Source: Sulfobacillus acidophilus
GTDB taxonomy: Bacteria > Bacillota > Sulfobacillia > Sulfobacillales > Sulfobacillaceae
Direction: 5' to 3'
Length of the DNA: 64,000 bases
Assembly: GCA_003023745.1 (NCBI GenBank)
Contig: PXYV01000006.1
Span: 1-64,000, forward strand
Positions 35,559 to 44,433 of the stretch are shown here, one piece after another; position 1 is the first letter of the stretch, and every line of letters starts with the position of its first letter. The notes beneath the pieces are model-generated. The model made no database searches and was not told the origin of the DNA. It saw only the letters and a program-made list of their open reading frames with translations. The position numbers and the translations under genes were made by a program.

Positions 35559-36080
35559 ATGAGCGTCAATCCCGTATCAGGAAGTAACGGGCTTTTCAGT
35601 GCCACCTCGGTGAGTAACACCTCGACTACCACCGCCAGTACCACCGGTGCGCTTAGTGCTCAGTCCTCACAACTGGGAGAATCCGCGTTTCTCACGTTGC
35701 TCTCGGCTGAATTGGAATATCAAGATCCTTTGCAGCCAATGGACAACACCCAGTTTGTGGCCGAGTTGGCGCAGTTTTCGCAACTCTCCGCCACCAATAG
35801 TCAAACCAACACACTGAACCAGATTCTATCGGCGGTGCGGTCCAACTCCACCTCGCTTGTCGATGCAAGCCAACTGATTGGCAAAGTTGTCACGACGCAA
35901 TCGGGCGCCAGCGGAGAAGTGACTGCGGTATCGTCTAGTTCCAGCGGATTAAGCTTTGAGGTCTCGGGCATCGGTGTGGTGCAGCCGTCTGACATTACCG
36001 CAGTGAGCTTGAGCACCACTGGGGTTGCTGCTGGCTCATCAACCTCGATGTCGTTTGGGTCGAGCAGTGGGACGTCATGA
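35559..36080 (+). CDS. flgD: Flagellar hook assembly scaffold FlgD
   Basis: FlgD caps the growing hook. The 173-aa protein carries the family signature FLTLLSAELEYQDPLQPMDN followed by TQFVAELAQFSQL. The N-terminus is Ser/Thr-rich. The C-terminal half is short and lacks the Ig-like domains of longer homologues, so it is a compact FlgD. ATG 35559 follows AAAGGAGG. Confidence 0.93.
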   Translation: MSVNPVSGSNGLFSATSVSNTSTTTASTTGALSAQSSQLGESAFLTLLSAELEYQDPLQPMDNTQFVAELAQFSQLSATNSQTNTLNQILSAVRSNSTSLVDASQLIGKVVTTQSGASGEVTAVSSSSSGLSFEVSGIGVVQPSDITAVSLSTTGVAAGSSTSMSFGSSSGTS

Positions 36081-36553
36081 ATCCCGTAGACGGCATTACG
36101 CCGTTTACACCGGCGGGTGCGACATCTGCGCCGGGCAAGGCCGCGCCCGGGTTTCGCGAACTGGTGCAAAAGGCGCAAGCGCAAGTCACCTTTAGTCATC
36201 ACGCGCAGCAGCGCATGCAGGAGCGGCAAATTCACCTGACGTTGCAGCAACTCGGCTTGTTGAGCCAAGCGATGAACCAAGCCCGGACCGCTGGGGCGAA
36301 GACAGCCGCGGTGGTCATGGAGCCCGGCATTTTCATCGTCGCACCTGGTACGAACACGGTGATCACGACTGTCCCGCAAAAGAGCGAGCAGCCGATGCAA
36401 GTGATTTCACATGTGGACACGCTGGTATTAGTAGGCCGGACCTCTACTGAGGAAGCTTCGTCCCCCCGAGCGACAGACGGGGGACAACCAGCCGTCCACT
36501 GGAGTCTCATCCAAAATATGGAGATTACCAGAGGAGGTCGTACAGATGTCTGA
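36077..36553 (+). CDS. Flagellar operon protein, TIGR02530-like
   Basis: This 158-aa protein fits the small flagellar operon family between flgD and flgE in Firmicutes: FSHHAQQRMQERQIHLT, then AGAKTAAVVMEPGIFIVAPG and TNTVITTVP. Its exact job is not established; an assembly role near the hook is usually assumed. The C-terminal 40 residues are extra and polar. Start overlaps flgD, end overlaps flgE by 8 nt. Confidence 0.85.
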   Translation: MNPVDGITPFTPAGATSAPGKAAPGFRELVQKAQAQVTFSHHAQQRMQERQIHLTLQQLGLLSQAMNQARTAGAKTAAVVMEPGIFIVAPGTNTVITTVPQKSEQPMQVISHVDTLVLVGRTSTEEASSPRATDGGQPAVHWSLIQNMEITRGGRTDV

Positions 36554-37820
36554 TCCCATGTATGCAGCCATTTCGGGGCTGAACGCCAATCAAGATATGC
36601 TGAGTATGGTCGGCGAGAACATCGCCAACGTGGATACGGTAGGATATAAATCCAGTTCGATGACATTCGAGCAGGCTTTGCAGCAAACGCTGTCGGGGGC
36701 GTCGGCACCCACTGCGACGCTCGGCGGCATCAATCCTGTGCAAGAAGCGGCGGGCGGAGCGGTCAACGTGGCGGGCGTGCAAGTCAACACGAATGAAGGA
36801 ACGCTTGAATCAACCGGCATCAATACCAATCTGGCGATTCAGGGCAATGGCTATTTTATCGTGCGCACACCCCAAGGTGGGCTCGCCTATACGCGCGCCG
36901 GGGACTTTAGTCTGGATGCGAACGGCAATTTGGTGGACCCCAACGGGGATCTGGTGTTAGGGTGGAGTTCCAGCACCATCGCGGCCAACGGACAAACGGC
37001 AACCAATCTGGTGCCTATGTCGGTTCCACCCAATGCGACGGAGCCTGCCAGCGCCAGTACGGGCATTACCTTTGCCGGCAATATCGACAGTCAGGACACC
37101 TCGGCCTCGATTCCCGTCACCTTATACGACTCCCAAGGCAATGAGATCCCGGTCGATATCACATTTAAAAATCCGACGCCAACAACGTCGGGAACGGGAA
37201 CTTCCGCAACGTCTGGGATGGAGTGGACCGTGGGATATTCATACACGCCCTCGGGTGCTACCACGCCGACGACCGGGACGTTGGGGACGGTGAACTTCGC
37301 CAGCACCCCCCCGACCTTTACGTCAAGCGGATCGTTGACCATCACCCCCACCGACGGATCGTCGCCCATGACCATTACGCTCAATTCCGGGGACTTTGCC
37401 GGGTTGAGCGATTACGCCATGACGACGCAAATGACGGCGACGGCCAACGGGAATCCTGCGGGAACCCTCGAGAATTTCACCATTGGATCCGATGGCACAA
37501 TTACCGGCAGTTTTTCCAATGGCGGAACTGAAGTGCTGGGGCAGGTGGCGTTGGCAAACTTCGCCAATCCCGGCGGCTTATTGAACATCGGCAACAATCT
37601 CTGGCAGCAATCTCCAAACTCCGGCAGTCCCTTAGTCGGGACGGCGTCCTCCGGGCAACTCGGGAGTTTGGCTGCCGGAGAACTGGAAGGCTCGAATGTG
37701 AACCTGGCGAATGAGTTCGTCAATATGATTGAAGCACAGGAAGGATATCAAGCGAATTCCAAAGTCATTTCAGTGGCGCAGACGCTTGATACCACCTTGG
37801 TGAACATGGTGGCGCCGTAA
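36546..37820 (+). CDS. flgE: Flagellar hook protein FlgE
   Basis: FlgE builds the hook. The 424-aa protein has the N-terminal rod/hook motif AISGLNANQDMLSMVGENIAN, FlgE-type core blocks (GNGYFIVRTPQGGLAYTRAG) and the C-terminal NLANEFVNMIEAQEGYQANS. The centre is Thr/Ser/Gly-rich, as is common. SD GAGGAGG precedes ATG 36546. It is the last gene of the first flagellar operon, followed by a strong hairpin. Confidence 0.95.
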   Translation: MSDPMYAAISGLNANQDMLSMVGENIANVDTVGYKSSSMTFEQALQQTLSGASAPTATLGGINPVQEAAGGAVNVAGVQVNTNEGTLESTGINTNLAIQGNGYFIVRTPQGGLAYTRAGDFSLDANGNLVDPNGDLVLGWSSSTIAANGQTATNLVPMSVPPNATEPASASTGITFAGNIDSQDTSASIPVTLYDSQGNEIPVDITFKNPTPTTSGTGTSATSGMEWTVGYSYTPSGATTPTTGTLGTVNFASTPPTFTSSGSLTITPTDGSSPMTITLNSGDFAGLSDYAMTTQMTATANGNPAGTLENFTIGSDGTITGSFSNGGTEVLGQVALANFANPGGLLNIGNNLWQQSPNSGSPLVGTASSGQLGSLAAGELEGSNVNLANEFVNMIEAQEGYQANSKVISVAQTLDTTLVNMVAP

Positions 37821-37840
37821 TCCGGGTAAAGGTAAACTCA

Positions 37841-37874
37841 AGAGAGCCGGGTCCTTGACGACCCGGCTGCTCTC
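37841..37874. terminator. Strong hairpin between convergent flgE and the solute-binding gene
   Basis: AGCCGGGTC (37845-37853) pairs exactly with GACCCGGCT (37860-37868) around CTTGAC. Outer GAG/CTC pairs extend the stem past one bulged G. It lies 21 nt after flgE and 8 nt before the end of the minus-strand gene, so it can serve both. Only short T runs follow. Confidence 0.7.
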
Positions 37875-37881
37875 ATCGCGG

Positions 37882-39621
37882 TTATTTCGAAATCCACCAG
37901 TAGTTGGGAAAGATTTGGGACCCAACGGGATTGTACGTTGAGGACACATTGTGAATATTGTCGGCGTTCACGTTAAAGAGAGGTTCCCACGGGAGGAAAA
38001 TTGCCCCGGGGAGTTGTTTGGCCGCGTAGGTTTCATAGGCGTACATGTTCTGCAAGACTTGTTTGGTGGTGCCGGGCTCCAACGTCTTGGTGATGAGCGC
38101 ATTCATCTCAGCGTTACTGTACCCGCCTGAATTTTCCGCGCCTCCGGTATTGAAGAGCCCATCGCCCGAAGGAAAGGGATTTCCGTACGTCCAACCACCA
38201 AAGTTGCCCTGATCCCAATCGATCATGGCCCATTTGTTGGCATCCGCCTGACTATAGCTCACGACTGTGTCAAAAGGCTGGGAGACAAGATTGACGTCAA
38301 TGCCTTCTTTGGCCCAGTCACTCTTTAAGAGCGTCACCAAGTCGGTTTCGCTATTGCTGCCGGAGGCGTAAAAGAGAGTGAACTCCAGCTTGATGCCATT
38401 TTTGGTCATGACGCCGTTCTTCATGGTCCAGCCATTCTTCTCCAATATTTGCTTGCCCAATTTGGGGTTATAGGGATAGGGCTGTTTCGACAGGGCCGGA
38501 TCAAAATAGGGCGTTTTGGGTTCTGGAGCGAGGGTGGTGTCGTCGACGACGCCATAACCGTCGAAGATGCCGTTTATGATCGCTTTTTGATTAATGCCGT
38601 ACTGCAGTGCCTGCCGCACCGGCAATGTGTCGAAGGCTTTGCCAATCCCTCCGGGCGCTTTGGGACTCATGTTGAAGTTAAAGTAATCAAAGCCGAGTGG
38701 ATAGGCGACCGTAAGCTGATCATTGGGCAACTCGCTTTTCGACTTGATAAGTTCCGGCGTCAGATAGCCTACGTTGATGGTGCCCTCTTTGAGGCCGGTG
38801 AATTCTGAAGTGTCGGAGGTAATATACTCGAAGATGACCTTGCTCAAGTACGATTTGTGTCCGTCATAGCGGGGATTGGGCACAAACGTCCAGTTGTTGT
38901 CCGGCTGATAGCTCTTGAGCAGGTAGGGCCCGTCTACGACATGATAGACCGGATTGGTGGGGGAATTGGCGACCGAATTGATGAACGCCATTTCCTTTTT
39001 CATGTTGGTTGGATATTTGTCCCAGACCGACTTGGGAACCGGAATAATTTGATCAATGCCGTCGCGAATAAACCACTGCGGATTGCGGGGCGTCTTGATG
39101 GTGATAACGACCGTGTCGGCGTTTTTGGCCACAACACTCTTCCACAGACTGGGAAAGCCGCCAAAACCTTGTCCGGCGAACGTCCAGGCATAGTCGGTAT
39201 TGTACTCGCTGCCTGCTTCCATAATATCGTACGTGAAGACAACGTCTTGCGCGGTGACTGGACGCCCGTTGGACCAGTGCCACTTGGGATTGAGTTTGAC
39301 GGTGTAGACGGTGCCTGATTTGTTCCAGGTCACGGAGGATGCCAGCGAGTGCACCCCCAGATCTAAGGCGTCGTTTTTGTTAAAATACAACAGTGGCTGA
39401 TACATCATCGCGTCTGTTTGGGCGTTGATGACGGTGTCGGCAGTTAACGACACTTCGGGATAGAACCAGTTGGGTGATGTCTGTGGTTGCAGCGCGTACA
39501 CGGCGGTCCCGCCGGATTGCGGCCCCGCCGCCTCGGCGGTTGCACTCAGTCCGATGCCCGAGCCCGCTAACGCAAAAGTCAATAATCCGACGGTTCCTAG
39601 GGCGATCCCTGCATGCTTCAT
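37882..39621 (-). CDS. ABC transporter solute-binding protein, family 5 (peptide/nickel type)
   Basis: The 579-aa protein fits the DppA/OppA-like SBP_bac_5 family: SGGTAVYALQPQ after the signal peptide, WHWSNGRPVTAQDVVFTYD, and DTLPVRQALQYGINQKAI. The N-terminus is a classical signal peptide ending near ATAEAA, without the lipobox Cys usual for Gram-positive binding proteins. Start ATG 39621 follows GGAGG by 9 nt. It is on the opposite strand from the permease genes 1 kb away, yet is the likely partner. The ligand cannot be told. Confidence 0.9.
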   Translation of the reverse strand: MKHAGIALGTVGLLTFALAGSGIGLSATAEAAGPQSGGTAVYALQPQTSPNWFYPEVSLTADTVINAQTDAMMYQPLLYFNKNDALDLGVHSLASSVTWNKSGTVYTVKLNPKWHWSNGRPVTAQDVVFTYDIMEAGSEYNTDYAWTFAGQGFGGFPSLWKSVVAKNADTVVITIKTPRNPQWFIRDGIDQIIPVPKSVWDKYPTNMKKEMAFINSVANSPTNPVYHVVDGPYLLKSYQPDNNWTFVPNPRYDGHKSYLSKVIFEYITSDTSEFTGLKEGTINVGYLTPELIKSKSELPNDQLTVAYPLGFDYFNFNMSPKAPGGIGKAFDTLPVRQALQYGINQKAIINGIFDGYGVVDDTTLAPEPKTPYFDPALSKQPYPYNPKLGKQILEKNGWTMKNGVMTKNGIKLEFTLFYASGSNSETDLVTLLKSDWAKEGIDVNLVSQPFDTVVSYSQADANKWAMIDWDQGNFGGWTYGNPFPSGDGLFNTGGAENSGGYSNAEMNALITKTLEPGTTKQVLQNMYAYETYAAKQLPGAIFLPWEPLFNVNADNIHNVSSTYNPVGSQIFPNYWWISK

Positions 39622-39646
39622 CTTGGAGTGCCTCCGTCTTTAATAT

Positions 39647-39671
39647 CTCCGGTTTACGCGGAGTACCGGAG
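39647..39671 (-). promoter_or_regulatory. Inverted repeat in the leader of the solute-binding protein gene
   Basis: CTCCGGT (39647-39653) and ACCGGAG (39665-39671) form a 7-bp inverted repeat with an 11-nt loop, 25 nt upstream of the start codon. It could be an operator or an mRNA hairpin. No known binding motif fits. Confidence 0.4.
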
Positions 39672-39845
39672 TAATTCGATAAAGATTGAGATTGTCCTGC
39701 AACGCTCGATCACAAATGCAGAAATTTGCTTCTTTGGGGAGCGTCGTCAATCATCCCGACCGTGGGCGCTCACGTGTGACAAACCACGGCGTTGCGGGGC
39801 GAACTTGTGACAGGCTCTCTCTCGGTCCAGTCGATTCGTCGCTCT

Positions 39846-39871
39846 ATTGGAAAGGATTATTGGAAAGGATT
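39846..39871. repeat. Exact 13-bp tandem duplication
   Basis: ATTGGAAAGGATT occurs twice head to tail (39846-39858 and 39859-39871), ending at the last base of the lipoprotein gene's stop codon. It looks like a slippage or recent duplication. Confidence 0.9.
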
Positions 39872-40353
39872 CAAGCGTGGATGCCGAGGTGAAAAGGGAT
39901 TTGCTCAAATGTATTGAGATGGTCGCCGCGAATGAGCTGCGTCACCCATATGGTACGTGCATGCACGGGAACCACAATCAGCTTGACGGGCAACGTTTCC
40001 GTTGCGCCAGTCACCGACGCTTCTTGGACGGTGCCGGTCAGCGTAAGGTTTTTGCCTTTTTGCAGATGACCTTGGACCGTGGTTTCGATCAATGTGCCAA
40101 ATTCGGAGGCATATACCATGGCTCGCACACGATGATGCGCCAGCGATTCAATCGTAATGGTTTCACGCGGAGTTCCGTCGCCCGGACTGTTGAGCTCCCA
40201 AATCATCCCGGTTTTGAGGGTGACGTCCCCAAATTTAACGCTTGGTTTTACGTGTGGTTTCACTGCAGCCTGCGAGGTGCTGGTGGTTCCGCAGCTAGTT
40301 GCCACGAGGCCGAGCGCCATCGCGCAAAAAAACCACTTTCGGTATTGTGCCAT
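39871..40353 (-). CDS. Putative lipoprotein of unknown function
   Basis: ATG 40353 follows GGAGG by 5 nt and gives 160 aa. The N-terminus, MAQYRKWFFCAMALGLVATSC, has a basic start, a hydrophobic core and a lipobox-like VATSC, so Cys21 is a likely lipidation site. The mature part is small and beta-rich with many Thr and Val (VQGHLQKGKNLTLTGTVQEA). I recognise no domain. The longer frame to 40503 has no SD. It lies between the binding protein and permease genes and could help the transporter. Confidence 0.7.
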   Translation of the reverse strand: MAQYRKWFFCAMALGLVATSCGTTSTSQAAVKPHVKPSVKFGDVTLKTGMIWELNSPGDGTPRETITIESLAHHRVRAMVYASEFGTLIETTVQGHLQKGKNLTLTGTVQEASVTGATETLPVKLIVVPVHARTIWVTQLIRGDHLNTFEQIPFHLGIHA

Positions 40354-40656
40354 GATGTCCTCCGCCAGCAATTTTCTGTTAACATGATAACACTGAAATG
40401 GGTCGAGCTTGGGCCAAGTGTTTTGCCACAATCCGGACTTCTCTTCTAAAGAAGGATGGCGCGCCAAATATTGGCGTCGACTTTGGTGTGATTTATTGGT
40501 CAAACAGCTCGAACTAAACAGGATTTGTGGCGACTAAGAGCGAATAGAGAGATCTGAAATGGGGTCGTCCCTATGCATAGAAACACAGAGTTTGGCGAAC
40601 TGATGCGCGGGTGTTGAGTCCAGCGCGGCGATCATGGATTCCATAGGGAGGGCATT
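40354..40656. other. Divergent intergenic region with a 15-bp palindrome
   Basis: About 300 bases between the minus-strand lipoprotein gene and the plus-strand permease genes. CGCCAA-ATA-TTGGCG (40462-40476) is a perfect palindrome and a good operator candidate for divergent control. GTTAACATGATAAC (near 40378-40391) is a second near-palindrome next to the lipoprotein gene start. The permease SD (GGGAGGG, near 40646) is clear. No gene is seen. Confidence 0.55.
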
Positions 40657-41547
40657 ATGGCAGCACCAGAACTGCAAGTATCGCCGCAAGCTCAGATGGC
40701 GGAGACCAGAGAACCGTCACGCGAATGGCGGACCTTCTGGCGCAATCCACTAGCCTGGGCAGGCGTGTTCGGTCTCGTGTTTATTGTACTGTTTTCGTTC
40801 GTGGGACCGCTTGTCTACCATGCTAATGATTTGGCGATTCATTTAAATGATGCATTGCAACCGCCCTCAGCCCAATTTCCGTTGGGGACCGATGAGTTGG
40901 GACGCAATAATTTGAGCCGCATGATGATTGGGGGACAGTTGTCGCTCGAAGTGGGATTTGCCGCTGCGTTGGTCAGCATGGTGATTGGCGTGGTTTACGG
41001 CATGATTAGCGGCTACATCGGCGGATTTACCGACGTACTTTTGATGCGTATTGTAGACGTGTTGTATTCCATTCCCAGTTTATTCTTTTTGTTGTTTATT
41101 GATTCCGTGTTTCGTCCCAGCGCTATCCTTTTGATTTTTATTATTGCCGTATTCTCCTGGTTTGGAGTGGCCCGTTTGGTGCGGGGGCAGGTACTGTCAT
41201 TGAAGAGCCGCGACTACGTTGAAGCGGCGCGGGCGTTGGGCGCTGGCAATGGTCGCATTATGTGGCGCCATTTGCTGCCTAATGTGACAGGTGTTGTCCT
41301 CGTCTCCACTACTTTGCAGGTGGCCAACGCAATTTTGACGGTGGCTGGCTTAAGCTTTTTGGGATTGGGTCTGCCACCGCCGACGCCGAACTGGGGTCAA
41401 ATGCTATCGGACAGCATGAATTATATGTTTCAGAACGCTTGGTGGCTTATTTATCCTCCTGGATTTGCCATCTTGCTGGTGGAACTGTGCACCAACTTCA
41501 TTGGTGTTTCCTTAAACCAGGCTTATGATCCGCGCTTGAGAAAATAG
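40657..41547 (+). CDS. Peptide-type ABC transporter permease, DppC-like
   Basis: A 296-aa six-helix permease. Family blocks are FPLGTDELGRNNLSRMMIGG after helix 1, and the EAA loop that contacts the ATPase, EAARALGAGNGRIMWRHLLPN. The C-terminus ends SLNQAYDPRLRK, as in DppC proteins. SD GGGAGGG precedes ATG. It pairs with the DppB-like gene 12 nt downstream. The order C then B is the reverse of the common dppBC order. Confidence 0.92.
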   Translation: MAAPELQVSPQAQMAETREPSREWRTFWRNPLAWAGVFGLVFIVLFSFVGPLVYHANDLAIHLNDALQPPSAQFPLGTDELGRNNLSRMMIGGQLSLEVGFAAALVSMVIGVVYGMISGYIGGFTDVLLMRIVDVLYSIPSLFFLLFIDSVFRPSAILLIFIIAVFSWFGVARLVRGQVLSLKSRDYVEAARALGAGNGRIMWRHLLPNVTGVVLVSTTLQVANAILTVAGLSFLGLGLPPPTPNWGQMLSDSMNYMFQNAWWLIYPPGFAILLVELCTNFIGVSLNQAYDPRLRK

Positions 41548-41559
41548 GAGGGCACCCTT

Positions 41560-42513
41560 ATGTTTAAATATGTGTTGTACCGGTTGATTCAGGCGATTCC
41601 AGCCATGATTGGGGTCACCATCATTGGCTTCTTCCTGGTGCATATTGTTCCGGGCGGCCCGGCCCAGGCGATGTTGGGAGCCAAGGCCACCCCGCAAAAA
41701 ATTGCGGAAATTGATCGCATATACGGGCTCAACAAGCCCATCATCGTGCAGTATGGGATTTGGATGGTGCAATTGCTGCACGGCAATCTGGGTACGTCCT
41801 ATTTCTATAACGAGTCGGTGTGGAAATTGATTCGCATCAACATGCCGCGCACTTTGGCCATCGTCGGTATTGGGATTTTGCTGGCGCACATTGGCTCGGT
41901 GCTCTTGGGCAGTATCCAAGCCTATTACAAAAATTCCATCTTTGACTACGTCGCGACGACCATCACGTACTTTTTCTATGCCATGCCGTTTTTCTGGCTA
42001 GGCATTATTATGATTATGTTCTTTTCGATTGACCTGTCGTGGTTTCCGTCAGGAGGCCTTTCCAACCCACTGAACCCGAATCCTGGATTTGGATCATGGG
42101 TGGCTCACACGACATTGCCGGTGCTGACGCTCGTAATTGGGACGATAGCGCAGTGGGCACAGTATATGCGGACTTCGATGGATGAAACCTTGGTGCAAGA
42201 CTACGTCCGCACGGCCCGTTCCAAAGGGGTGGGAGAAGTGCGCGTGGTGATGGTTCACGCCTTGCGCAACTCGATTTTACCGCTGATTACGCTGCTGGGA
42301 TTTGCCTTGCCTTCGCTATTTTCAGGGGCGCTGTTCATCGAAGTGGTCTTTAACTATCCCGGGATGGGTCTATTGTTTTGGAATGCGGCCTTACAGCGCG
42401 ATTACCCAACAATTTTGGGCATTGTCGTGTTGACCGGACTCTTGACGATCTTTGGCAACCTCTTGGCGGATCTGTTGTACGGCGTGATTGATCCGCGCAT
42501 CAAGTATACGTAG
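41560..42513 (+). CDS. Peptide-type ABC transporter permease, DppB-like
   Basis: A 317-aa permease with an N-terminal helix (PAMIGVTIIGFFLVHIVPGG), a long external loop, and the EAA loop RTARSKGVGEVRVVMVHALRN. It ends in LLADLLYGVIDPRIKYT, as in DppB. ATG follows AGGAGGG. No ATP-binding subunits (DppD, DppF) are in the window, so the ATPases must be elsewhere. Confidence 0.92.
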   Translation: MFKYVLYRLIQAIPAMIGVTIIGFFLVHIVPGGPAQAMLGAKATPQKIAEIDRIYGLNKPIIVQYGIWMVQLLHGNLGTSYFYNESVWKLIRINMPRTLAIVGIGILLAHIGSVLLGSIQAYYKNSIFDYVATTITYFFYAMPFFWLGIIMIMFFSIDLSWFPSGGLSNPLNPNPGFGSWVAHTTLPVLTLVIGTIAQWAQYMRTSMDETLVQDYVRTARSKGVGEVRVVMVHALRNSILPLITLLGFALPSLFSGALFIEVVFNYPGMGLLFWNAALQRDYPTILGIVVLTGLLTIFGNLLADLLYGVIDPRIKYT

Positions 42514-42572
42514 GTTCAATCAATGCGCGACCGCTCGGATGCAGATCGCGCTAACATAAGGAGGTTGCGCGC

Positions 42573-43724
42573 ATGATCATGGATGACGGCAGTTGGAATG
42601 TCATTGAGCCTTGGATGATTGAGATTCGCCGTACGATTCACCGACACCCCGAATTAGGGTTGGAGACGCCTGAAACGCAAAAACTGATTGAGGTGACCTT
42701 GGATGAATTAGGGATTTCGCATAGTCGCCCGATTGCGCACGGGGTGAAGGCAATCCTTGCTCAGAACAAGCCCGGACCGGCGCTGTTGCTCAGAGCGGAT
42801 ATGGATGCTTTGCCTATTTTGGAAGATAACGACCTTCCATTTAAGTCCGAGATTTCGGGACGCATGCATGCGTGTGGGCACGATTGTCACACGGCTATGT
42901 TGCTCGGTGCGGCTCGCTATCTTAAGGAGCACGAGTCCGAGCTGCGACGGCCGGTGGTATTGATGTTTCAGCCAGCGGAAGAAGGGCCAGGCGGTGCGTT
43001 GCCCATGATTGAGGCCGGAATATTGGATGGCGTAGGTGAGGCGTGCATGGTCCATGTGAGCTCCGATTTGCCCAAAGGAGTCATCGGTCTTCGAGAAGGT
43101 CCAGCTATGGGTGCGTGCGACGACTTTGTGCTGACGGTTTTGGGCCGGGGTGGCCATGGGTCTGCCCCGCATGACGGGGTCGATGCGATTTATGTTGCGG
43201 CGTCGATCATTCAAGCAGTGCAGGGAATCGTGAGCCGAGAGCAAGATTCGTTTGATCCGTTGGTGATAAGCATTGGCACGATTCATGGCGGATTCCGGGA
43301 AAATGTGATTCCCGATCGGGTGGACATGACCGGCACGATTCGCTCGATGTCACCGAAGACGCGTGAACGTGCTGTTCGCCGCTTACGCGAGGTGGCAGAA
43401 TCCGTGGCCAAAACCCACAACGCGCGGGTGGAACTGGTGATTGACGCGGGTTATCCGCCACTGGTGGCAGACGTGCCGTGGTCCCGTCGCGTGAAGAGCA
43501 TTCTTACGGAGGAACTTGGACAAGAGGCCATTCGCGACATTGCCGCCACGCTGGGTGTCGAGGATTTTGCGTATGTTGCCGAGCGGGTGCCGGGTTTGTG
43601 CTTGAATGTGGGCATTGTCGGCGATCGGTTCACCACGGGATTGCATTCGGCGGGCCTTATCGTTGACGAAAGTGGGTTGAAGGCCGGGGCTGTTGGATTT
43701 GCGGCAGTGGCCCTGCACAGTTAA
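42573..43724 (+). CDS. M20-family metallo-amidohydrolase (amidohydrolase/peptidase)
   Basis: A 383-aa enzyme of the M20D type (N-acyl amino acid amidohydrolase or aminoacylase-like). Metal and catalytic motifs are visible: RADMDALPI, HACGHDCHTAMLLGAA and MFQPAEEGPGGA, plus GGHGSAPHDGVD of the lid domain. No signal peptide. SD AAGGAGG sits 8 nt before ATG 42573. It follows the permeases by 60 nt and may hydrolyse peptides or acylated amino acids they import; substrate is unknown. Confidence 0.92.
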   Translation: MIMDDGSWNVIEPWMIEIRRTIHRHPELGLETPETQKLIEVTLDELGISHSRPIAHGVKAILAQNKPGPALLLRADMDALPILEDNDLPFKSEISGRMHACGHDCHTAMLLGAARYLKEHESELRRPVVLMFQPAEEGPGGALPMIEAGILDGVGEACMVHVSSDLPKGVIGLREGPAMGACDDFVLTVLGRGGHGSAPHDGVDAIYVAASIIQAVQGIVSREQDSFDPLVISIGTIHGGFRENVIPDRVDMTGTIRSMSPKTRERAVRRLREVAESVAKTHNARVELVIDAGYPPLVADVPWSRRVKSILTEELGQEAIRDIAATLGVEDFAYVAERVPGLCLNVGIVGDRFTTGLHSAGLIVDESGLKAGAVGFAAVALHS

Positions 43725-43788
43725 ACGTTTTAAGGTGGAGGGGGCCCTTTGCCGGAGTGGCAGAGGGCTGATTTGTGGATGACAGGGG

Positions 43789-44433
43789 GTGACGCGACTG
43801 AAGACATTTGCCTTAGCGCTCCTTTCGTTGGGGGGGCTCGCCGCGGCAGTGGGAGTCGGCATTGGTGTCTGGCATATACTGCCTTCGACTGTGCCCCAGT
43901 TTCCGGCTCAACCTGCTCCTGCGGTTGCGGTGCACCGGACGGTGGGACCTACGGTCAAGACCGTGGCAACCGTGTCGGGGCCGTATGGATTTCAGCCGGT
44001 ATCCTATACGTCCTTCCAAGGCCAGTTGAGCCAGGCCGAACGTCGTTTGAAAATGACGGTTATCGTTCCTTCTGATGCATATCCAGGGACTCAAGTCGAA
44101 GAAACGTACATCAGCAGTGGATCGGTGCTTAATATCATCTACTCAAATATGGTTGTCATGGAATCCCCCGATCCCATTCTTCCCTATTACAAACCGATGA
44201 GTAGTGTAGCGGGCGAACTTGCCAACGGCACCCCAACCACCTGGGATTGGATTCCCGGTAGCGGCGGCGGACCGAATCATCGTCTTTTATTTGAAGAAGA
44301 TGGCACCTATGTGCGATTGCAACTGTACGATCCACCTTTGACCAATACGTTAGCGTCGGCCGAACATGTGGCGGACGAATTTGGCAGTCTGGCAAGCGTA
44401 GTGAATACGAGTTCCCCGTTAGGAAATGGGTGA
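43789..44433 (+). CDS. Exported protein of unknown function
   Basis: A 214-aa protein with an N-terminal hydrophobic segment (TFALALLSLGGLAAAVGVGI) that is a signal peptide or anchor, then a Pro/Val-rich linker. The outer domain has MTVIVPSDAYPGTQVEETYI and LNIIYSN, which recalls DUF4367-type extracytoplasmic domains, though this is weak. The GTG start at 43789 is uncertain, since the G-run before it is too close for a normal SD. The 3' end overlaps lgt by 15 nt on the other strand. Confidence 0.55.
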   Translation: MTRLKTFALALLSLGGLAAAVGVGIGVWHILPSTVPQFPAQPAPAVAVHRTVGPTVKTVATVSGPYGFQPVSYTSFQGQLSQAERRLKMTVIVPSDAYPGTQVEETYISSGSVLNIIYSNMVVMESPDPILPYYKPMSSVAGELANGTPTTWDWIPGSGGGPNHRLLFEEDGTYVRLQLYDPPLTNTLASAEHVADEFGSLASVVNTSSPLGNG

